Assembly: GCA_016776705.1 (NCBI GenBank)
Contig: JADHSW010000097.1
Span: 1-10,603, forward strand
DNA from: Rhodospirillales bacterium
Lineage (GTDB): Bacteria; Pseudomonadota; Alphaproteobacteria; Rhodospirillales; JABHCV01
DNA: 10,603 nucleotides
Direction: 5' to 3'
Shown: one piece after another, positions 6,229-10,603 of the stretch
Layout: every line of letters starts with the position of its first letter
How positions within the stretch are numbered: the stretch's first letter is position 1
The notes under the pieces: model-generated
Databases searched by the model: none
Seen by the model: the letters and a program-made list of their open reading frames with translations, nothing else
What the model was told of the DNA's origin: nothing
Program-made: the position numbers and the translations under genes

Positions 6229-7198
6229 AATTATCATCGACGGGCGCACGGGCAGTAATGACCATCGGATCTACGGCAAGAATGGCCGCTTCCTTGCGTT
6301 TTTCCCTTCTGGCCGCAAGTGTTTCGCGATGCAGCAAATAAAACCCGCAGGAAACGATAATACCGCCCCCGATCAGGATATTGGTGCCCGGAACGTCCGA
6401 CCAGATAAAGTATCCGAGTGCCGCAGCACAGATGATCGACGTGTATTCAAAAGGTGCCAGCAACCCGAGGGGGGCGATCTGAAATGCCCGCGTAATGCAG
6501 AAATGCCCGCAAACGGCAAGGGTCGCCATAATTGCGATCATCGTCATGTCCTCACCCGGCATTGCGATGAAAGTCATGGGCAGAAAGACAGACGCAATGC
6601 ACGCCAGTCCCAGATTGAAAAAAAACACCGGGCGAAATGCCCCTTCGGCTGGTCCGAGAGAGCGGGTTGCAATCGATAAAACCGCATACGCCATCCCGGA
6701 CGCGATGGGAAAGAGGGCTTCAATTCGAAAGACGCCGTCTCCCGGCTGGGCCGCAATGACGACGCCGATAAAGCCGACGATTACCGCTCCCCAGCGATGA
6801 GGGCCGACGCGTTCCTTAAAAACAGGAACGGAAAGCGCCGTCATCAGGAACGTCGCGCCACCGAAAAAAATCACCGTCGCATCGGCTAGCCCCATAAATT
6901 TCAGGGAACTGAAGAAAAAATAGGGCGCGGCAAAACCGACGCTTACCCTGAGCAGATGCTTGAACGGTTGTTTTGTCTTTAACGCACTGAGCCCGCCTAT
7001 CCGGGGCAGGATCAAAACCAGTGCGGCGACAATCAGCCAGCCCCGGATGGCGAGGATTTGCATGACCGAATAATCCGCCCCAACCAGCGCCTTGGCGGTG
7101 CTGTCCATGGATGTCAGGAAAACGACGCCCATCAGCAAAAGACCAACGCCCGCAAGGTTCCGGTTTGCTGCCTGCAGTTCAGGTGTCATCACTTGCAT
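6224..7198 (-). CDS. DMT superfamily transporter with two EamA domains
   Basis: This is an inner-membrane permease of the drug/metabolite transporter superfamily. From the ATG at 7198 it has 324 residues and about ten hydrophobic segments, arranged as two EamA repeats at roughly 15-148 and 160-290. Typical features are the repeat-1 opening (LLMGVVFLTSMDSTAKAL), the IRGW motif after TM2 (51-54), the KERVGPHRWGAVIVGFIGVV segment ending repeat 1, and the second-repeat PFEYTSIICAAALGYFIWSD. The C-terminus is a basic cytoplasmic tail (RETLAARREKRKEA). EamA proteins of this kind usually export amino acids or other small metabolites, but the sequence does not show the substrate. I chose the ATG at 7198 because GGGAAGG lies 5 nt upstream. 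A start at 7234 would lack a Shine-Dalgarno sequence and add 12 polar residues. It follows the HIT gene on the same strand after 67 bp, so it may be the distal end of the his transcript or have its own promoter. I see no strong terminator between them. Confidence 0.9.
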   Translation of the reverse strand: MQVMTPELQAANRNLAGVGLLLMGVVFLTSMDSTAKALVGADYSVMQILAIRGWLIVAALVLILPRIGGLSALKTKQPFKHLLRVSVGFAAPYFFFSSLKFMGLADATVIFFGGATFLMTALSVPVFKERVGPHRWGAVIVGFIGVVIAAQPGDGVFRIEALFPIASGMAYAVLSIATRSLGPAEGAFRPVFFFNLGLACIASVFLPMTFIAMPGEDMTMIAIMATLAVCGHFCITRAFQIAPLGLLAPFEYTSIICAAALGYFIWSDVPGTNILIGGGIIVSCGFYLLHRETLAARREKRKEAAILAVDPMVITARAPVDDNS

Positions 7199-7265
7199 GC
7201 CTGCCTTCCCCTCAACCGAACGCCCTGCCATCATGGCATAGATAGGGAGAGCCCTACCGGTTTAT

Positions 7266-7637
7266 CTACTGGTCCTTGAACCTTTGGATCATGCCGCCCA
7301 GGTCGCGCCCGGCCAGAATATGGACATGCAGATGCTGTACTTCCTGATGGGCGTCAGCACCATTGTTGGCGATGGTGCGATAACCCGCCTCGACAACACC
7401 CAGATCCCGCGCAACCTGACCGACAGCGCGGACAAAATCGGCCAATTCTTCTTCAGATGCCTTTTGGGAAAAATCATCCATGTTGACGTATGCGCCCTTG
7501 GGGATAACCAGAACGTGGACGGGCGTTAAGGGTTGGATATCACGAAAGGCGAGGGCATGATCGCTTTCGTAAACCTTGTCACAGGGAATTTCGCCCCGAA
7601 GAATTTTCGCGAAGATGTTTTCGTTATCATAGGTCAT
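7266..7637 (-). CDS. HIT-family (HinT-like) nucleotide hydrolase
   Basis: This 123-residue protein belongs to the Hint branch of the histidine-triad superfamily. The family consists of dimeric cytosolic enzymes that hydrolyse purine nucleoside phosphoramidates and aminoacyl-adenylates. The N-terminal NIFAKILRGEIPCDKVYE (7-24) and the P-H-VLVIPK strand (39-47) are typical. The signature QHLHVHILAG (101-110) gives the triad His102, His104 and His106, with His104 as the expected nucleophile, preceded by Asn91/Asn92 of the nucleotide site. The start is well supported by CGAGGA 7 nt upstream. It begins 24 bp after the hisE stop, and HIT genes often follow hisE in alphaproteobacteria. No His-pathway role is established. 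A housekeeping function linked to purine-nucleotide by-products is a possible reading, since HisE works on PR-ATP, but this is inference. Confidence 0.93.
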   Translation of the reverse strand: MTYDNENIFAKILRGEIPCDKVYESDHALAFRDIQPLTPVHVLVIPKGAYVNMDDFSQKASEEELADFVRAVGQVARDLGVVEAGYRTIANNGADAHQEVQHLHVHILAGRDLGGMIQRFKDQ

Positions 7638-7661
7638 GGTAAAATCCTCGCTTTAAAAGGG

Positions 7662-8000
7662 CTACTTTTTCGCCCGGGAATTTTTCTCATCGATTCCCGA
7701 TGTGCCTTCCCGGCGTGCCAGTTCCGCCCATACATGGGCGGGCTCGACTCCCGTATCGGCCCATAGGACCAACAGGTGATACAGCAGGTCGGCACTTTCA
7801 CTGACGACTTTTTCTTCCGTTTCGTCCAGGGAGGCAACGATGGTTTCCGTCGCCTCTTCACCCAGCTTGCGGGCAATCTCGCCGCGGCCCCTGGAAAATA
7901 ATTTGGCCGTATAGGACGTTTCAGGGTCATCTCCGTGACGACTTTTTATGGTGTCAAACAACCGTTCAAGAACGTCGCTGTCGATGGATTGATGGCTCAT
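7662..8000 (-). CDS. hisE: Phosphoribosyl-ATP pyrophosphatase
   Basis: HisE hydrolyses N1-(5-phosphoribosyl)-ATP to phosphoribosyl-AMP and pyrophosphate, the second step of histidine synthesis. It is a stand-alone 112-residue protein of the MazG-like all-alpha NTP-PPase group and is not fused to HisI. Key sequence is ETSYTAKLFSRGRGEIARKLGEEATE (27-52), containing the KxGEEAxE metal/substrate motif (Lys45, Glu48, Glu49, Glu52). It is followed by VSESADLLYHLLVLW, which supplies Glu68 and Asp71 of the second metal-binding helix. The start overlaps the hisF stop (ATGA at 7997-8000), and a very strong AGGAGGA lies 5-6 nt upstream inside the hisF 3' end. hisI, for the next step, is not in the window. 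The lysine-rich end (NSRAKK) is of no clear significance. Confidence 0.95.
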   Translation of the reverse strand: MSHQSIDSDVLERLFDTIKSRHGDDPETSYTAKLFSRGRGEIARKLGEEATETIVASLDETEEKVVSESADLLYHLLVLWADTGVEPAHVWAELARREGTSGIDEKNSRAKK

Positions 8001-8776
8001 TGCACGTCCTCCTGTTCGGTCAGCCGAACGGGAATTCCCGCCGCCGCCATGTAGGCCTTGGTTTCCTGAATGGTAAAGGTTCCAAAGTGAAAAATCGAGG
8101 CCGCCAATACCGCCGATGCATGACCGTCGCGAATGCCTTCAACCATGTGCTCCAGCGTGCCAACGCCGCCGGATGCAATAACCGGCACTGCGACAGCGTC
8201 CGATATGGCACGGGTCAGGGGCAGGTTGAACCCCTGCTTGGTGCCGTCCCGATCCATGGAGGTGAGCAGAATTTCTCCCGCCCCCAAAGATGTCATCCGC
8301 CTGGCCCAGTCGATGGCGTCCAGGCCTGTGGCGTTGCGGCCACCGTGAGTGAATATTTCAAATTTGTCTTCGGCAACGGATTTCGCGTCAACTGAAACGA
8401 CGATGCACTGGGAACCGAATTTTTCCGCCGCTTCGCGAACGAAATCGGGATTGTGAACCGCGGCTGTATTGATCGACACCTTGTCGGCGCCGGCCAAAAG
8501 CAATTTGCGAATGTCTTCTGTCGTGCGCACTCCGCCGCCAACCGTCAGGGGCATGAAGCACTGTTCGGCTGTACGCGAGACAACATCGAAAATTGTATCG
8601 CGCTGCTCATGGGATGCGGTGATGTCCAGAAACGTCAGCTCATCGGCGCCAGCCTTATCGTAAATTCGCGCCTGTTCAACCGGATCACCGGCATCGACCA
8701 GATCAACAAAGTTCACGCCTTTGACGACGCGGCCACCTTCAACATCCAGGCAGGGAATAATGCGTGCCTTCAACAT
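7997..8776 (-). CDS. hisF: Imidazole glycerol phosphate synthase, cyclase subunit
   Basis: HisF is the (beta/alpha)8-barrel cyclase that receives ammonia from HisH and turns PRFAR into imidazole-glycerol phosphate and AICAR. The 259-residue length is normal. The catalytic aspartates are visible: Asp11 in MLKARIIPCLD and Asp130 in VVSVDAK. The phosphate-binding loops are also present as TVGGGVRT (78-85), SINTAA (101-106) and IASGGVGT near the C-terminus. The N-terminal K-G-VNFVDLVDAGDP, with Lys19, belongs to the mobile loop and the ammonia entry side. The gene starts 6 bp after hisA, with AAGGG overlapping the end of hisA as the likely ribosome site. It is separated from its partner hisH by hisA, as is usual in proteobacterial operons. 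It overlaps hisE by 4 nt. Confidence 0.97.
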   Translation of the reverse strand: MLKARIIPCLDVEGGRVVKGVNFVDLVDAGDPVEQARIYDKAGADELTFLDITASHEQRDTIFDVVSRTAEQCFMPLTVGGGVRTTEDIRKLLLAGADKVSINTAAVHNPDFVREAAEKFGSQCIVVSVDAKSVAEDKFEIFTHGGRNATGLDAIDWARRMTSLGAGEILLTSMDRDGTKQGFNLPLTRAISDAVAVPVIASGGVGTLEHMVEGIRDGHASAVLAASIFHFGTFTIQETKAYMAAAGIPVRLTEQEDVQ

Positions 8777-8782
8777 AGACTA

Positions 8783-9508
8783 TCAGCCCTTTAGAAACCG
8801 GGATGCTTCTCCCGGTTCAATTTCACCATCGTAAACCGCCCGACCACTGATCACGCCTTCCAGCAAATCGCCACCGGCTTCTTTCAGGGCCTGCAAGTCG
8901 GCCATGGAAGCAACGCCGCCAGATGCGATGACCGGGGTCGAGATGGACGCGGCCAATTTGATCGTCGCCTCAACATTGGGGCCCTGCATGGCACCGTCGC
9001 GGGCAATGTCGGTGTAGATAATAGCGGCGACACCCGCGTCCTCAAACTGCGCCGCAAGATCGAAGGCCTTCATTTCGGAAACTTCGGCCCAGCCTTCAAC
9101 GGCGACAAATCCGTCACGGGCATCAATACCCACAGCCACCTGGTCTGGAAATTCCTTGCATGCCGCGCGCACAAGATCGGGATTGCGCAGGGCCACCGTG
9201 CCCAGAATAACCCGGGCAATACCGGCATTCAGCCAATAGGCGATGGTGTCCATATCGCGGATGCCGCCGCCCAGTTGCGCCGGGATATGGATGGCGTCCA
9301 GGATTGATTTTACTGCCGCGCCGTTGACCGGCTTGCCTTCGAAGGCGCCGTTCAGGTCGACCACATGTAGCCACTCGCACCCGGCATCGGCGAAGGCCTT
9401 GCCCTGCGCACCGGCGTCGTCGTTAAAAACCGTGGCCTTGTCCATTTCGCCGCGCAACAGGCGCACGCACTGGCCGTCTTTCAAATCAATGGCGGGAAAG
9501 AAAATCAT
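8783..9508 (-). CDS. hisA: ProFAR isomerase (phosphoribosylformimino-AICAR-phosphate isomerase)
   Basis: HisA performs the Amadori rearrangement of ProFAR to PRFAR, the substrate of the HisH-HisF pair. It is a 241-residue (beta/alpha)8 barrel homologous to HisF. Asp8 (FFPAIDLKDG) and Asp129 (VGIDARDG) are the expected acid/base pair. QLGGGIRD (78-85), RVILGT (99-104), YTDIARDG (165-172) and ASGGVAS provide the two phosphate sites. The second-half barrel motifs confirm HisA over HisF, which would have 'D..K' after the catalytic Asp where this protein has DARDG. The ATG at 9508 lies 4 bp after the hisH stop codon, and AAGG just before it is too close to be ideal, so translation probably depends on coupling to hisH. 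It is not a bifunctional PriA-type protein as far as motifs show, since actinobacterial hallmarks were not seen. Confidence 0.97.
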   Translation of the reverse strand: MIFFPAIDLKDGQCVRLLRGEMDKATVFNDDAGAQGKAFADAGCEWLHVVDLNGAFEGKPVNGAAVKSILDAIHIPAQLGGGIRDMDTIAYWLNAGIARVILGTVALRNPDLVRAACKEFPDQVAVGIDARDGFVAVEGWAEVSEMKAFDLAAQFEDAGVAAIIYTDIARDGAMQGPNVEATIKLAASISTPVIASGGVASMADLQALKEAGGDLLEGVISGRAVYDGEIEPGEASRFLKG

Positions 9509-9512
9509 GGCC

Positions 9513-10157
9513 TTATGGTTTCCACTTCAGGAAGTTGCTGATCAGTTTAAGGCCGACAGACTGGCTTTTTTCGGGATGGAACTGGGAGCCGACCATATTG
9601 TCGCGGCCAACCAAAGCGGTGACAGGCCCGCCGTATTCAGTTGTCGCCAGTATGTCCGAATTGTTATTACAGGCCATGTGATAACTGTGAACAAAATACA
9701 CATGTGGGGCGGGGCCTAAATCAGCAAGCAACGGATGGGTTGCATCATCCACATTCAGCTCGTTCCAGCCCATGTGAGGAATCTTCAGGGTTTTATCGTT
9801 TGGTGAAAGCGCCTGCACCTCGCCGTTAATCCAGCCAAGGCCCGGATTATCGCCGTGCTCGCGACCAATCGTCGCCATCAATTGCATGCCGACACAAATA
9901 CCGAAAAAGGGCTTGGCGTCTTTGAGTACCGCCTCGCTCAGAGCATCGACCATTCCGTCCAGCGCCATCAGCCCGCGATAACAATCGCCAAAGGCCCCAA
10001 CACCCGGAAGCACAATGTATGACGCCTTGCGCACCTGATCGGGATCGGCTGTAACGATGACATCCAAAGTCAAGCCGTCTTCGGCGACGCCGCGCTCGAA
10101 GGATTTGGCCGCCGAGCGCAGGTTGCCCGAACCATAATCGATAATGACGACGCTCAT
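9513..10157 (-). CDS. hisH: Imidazole glycerol phosphate synthase, glutamine amidotransferase subunit
   Basis: HisH is the class-I glutaminase that supplies ammonia to HisF through the channel between the two subunits. The 214 residues begin with VVIIDYGSGNLRS. The oxyanion-strand motif PGVGAFG is at 51-57. The nucleophile elbow FFGICVGMQLM places catalytic Cys88 in the consensus GICxGMQ. The triad is completed by His194 and Glu196 in GSQFHPEKSQ. The YFVHSYH segment (154-160) is the HisH-specific signature. The gene overlaps the upstream DUF2628 gene by 4 nt (ATGA at 10154-10157), and GGAGGA lies 5 nt before the start, the strongest ribosome site in this cluster along with that of hisE. It is encoded two genes before hisF, with hisA between. 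Confidence 0.97.
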   Translation of the reverse strand: MSVVIIDYGSGNLRSAAKSFERGVAEDGLTLDVIVTADPDQVRKASYIVLPGVGAFGDCYRGLMALDGMVDALSEAVLKDAKPFFGICVGMQLMATIGREHGDNPGLGWINGEVQALSPNDKTLKIPHMGWNELNVDDATHPLLADLGPAPHVYFVHSYHMACNNNSDILATTEYGGPVTALVGRDNMVGSQFHPEKSQSVGLKLISNFLKWKP

Positions 10158-10555
10158 AAGGTTCCTCCGGCAAGGCGGACAGCAAGATCGGGACGCTCGT
10201 CAAGAAAACGTCGCGTCGCCCGGTCGGCATTTTCTTCAACGACCACGTCTTCGAATGAATATCCCCGACGGCTGAGCACCCAGCGACGAATTTCATCGGC
10301 GCTAAAGCCAAGCGCGACGGCGACCATGAATGAAACGATCCCCTGCTGAACTTCATTAAAGCCTGCGACCGTCATCGAGACGCCAACAAAAACATGCAAG
10401 ACAACGATCAGGGCGGCGATGAGCCACATGCGGTGGAACAGGGCCCACGGCACGGCGACAAAAAATGCCGGCCAACAGAAACCGTCCTTGACCAGAACGA
10501 GTCCATCGTCGCCTAAATCGTCGAGCAAATGCACGGTGAAAAGTCGTGTCTTCAT
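10154..10555 (-). CDS. DUF2628 small membrane protein inside the his operon
   Basis: This 133-residue inner-membrane protein belongs to the DUF2628 family, whose function is not known. The family signature is clear near the N-terminus: LVKDGFCWPAFF followed by PWALFHRMWL (residues 21-45), where an aromatic-rich Trp/Phe segment leads into the membrane. Three hydrophobic stretches are visible at about 28-41, 44-62 and 68-84. They are followed by a cytoplasmic tail with ADEIRRWVLSRRGYSFEDVVVEENADRATRRFLD, charged and partly helical. The start is 19 bp after the hisB stop, and no good Shine-Dalgarno sequence precedes it, so the level may be low or translation may depend on coupling. It overlaps hisH by 4 nt, placing it firmly in the operon. 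DUF2628 genes recur between hisB and hisH in alphaproteobacteria, but no role in histidine synthesis is known to me. Confidence 0.88.
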   Translation of the reverse strand: MKTRLFTVHLLDDLGDDGLVLVKDGFCWPAFFVAVPWALFHRMWLIAALIVVLHVFVGVSMTVAGFNEVQQGIVSFMVAVALGFSADEIRRWVLSRRGYSFEDVVVEENADRATRRFLDERPDLAVRLAGGTL

Positions 10556-10574
10556 AAGTATTATATTTAACCGA

Positions 10575-10603
10575 TTACAGTGAGCCGCCGAGCACGCCTT
10601 TGG
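10575..10603 (-). CDS. hisB: Imidazoleglycerol-phosphate dehydratase, last codons only
   Basis: Only the end of this gene is present. The minus strand from 10601 reads Lys-Gly-Val-Leu-Gly-Gly-Ser-Leu and stops at TAA (10575-10577). HisB dehydratases characteristically end in '...IPSTKGVL', so the K-G-V-L here followed by a short GGSL tail fits well. HisB converts imidazole-glycerol phosphate to imidazole-acetol phosphate, the step after HisH-HisF, and is expected at exactly this position in the operon. The call rests on eight codons plus context, and the rest of the gene lies beyond the window edge. Confidence 0.75.

Noticed and set aside
7199..7234. Start of the DMT transporter at the ATGATG at 7229-7234
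   Set aside because: No Shine-Dalgarno sequence precedes it, while GGGAAGG lies 5 nt before the ATG at 7198. The double ATG is part of a small palindrome (TGCCAT-C-ATGGCA at 7226-7238) that I could not link to a function.
7243..7256. Hairpin TAGGG-AGAG-CCCTA between the HIT gene and the DMT gene, as a terminator
   Set aside because: It has only five base pairs and no T-run follows on the minus strand, so it does not qualify as a rho-independent terminator.
1..10603. CRISPR arrays, tRNA or rRNA genes, insertion sequences, phage or attachment sites
   Set aside because: Looked for throughout by eye: no regularly spaced repeats, no tRNA-like cloverleaf, no transposase or integrase and no terminal inverted repeats were found, and coding genes account for nearly all of the window.

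Overview
The window looks like chromosomal DNA from an alphaproteobacterium, probably of the Rhodospirillales type. The evidence is the proteobacterial glutathione synthetase and ComM sequences, a histidine kinase core of the alphaproteobacterial HisKA style, and the histidine-operon order hisB - DUF2628 - hisH - hisA - hisF - hisE - HIT. I recall that order from alphaproteobacterial genomes but could not check it here. Hand-counted sample rows give about 58% GC in the his operon, about 52% in gshB and about 40-42% in the histidine kinase gene.

Layout. (1) Positions 1-1181, plus strand: the C-terminal tail of a SirB1-type (transglutaminase-like/TPR) protein, then gshB for the second step of glutathione synthesis. 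(2) Positions 1212-4434, minus strand: an accessory block. Read in its own direction it holds an exported PstS-fold substrate-binding protein, a membrane histidine kinase that overlaps it by 4 nt, and a small cysteine-rich protein. (3) Positions 4435-4666: a divergent intergenic region with a spaced dyad. (4) Positions 4667-6220, plus strand: comM/yifB, an AAA+ protein of the Mg-chelatase family. (5) Positions 6224-7198, minus strand: a DMT/EamA-type exporter, convergent with comM and only 3 bp from it. (6) Positions 7266-10603, minus strand: the distal end of a histidine biosynthesis operon. In transcription order it contains the last codons of hisB, a DUF2628 membrane protein, hisH, hisA, hisF, hisE and a HIT-family hydrolase.

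How the genes work together. HisE hydrolyses PR-ATP, HisA isomerises ProFAR to PRFAR, and the HisH-HisF pair converts PRFAR plus glutamine-derived ammonia to imidazole-glycerol phosphate and AICAR. HisB then uses the imidazole-glycerol phosphate. Four-nt overlaps (DUF2628/hisH and hisF/hisE) and gaps of 4-24 bp mark one tightly coupled transcription unit. HIT and DUF2628 travel with it but have no catalytic place in the pathway.

The only part that is not routine is the binding-protein/kinase pair with its cysteine-rich neighbour. It looks like a self-contained periplasmic sensing module whose ligand and response regulator are both unknown. Everything else is ordinary core gene content.
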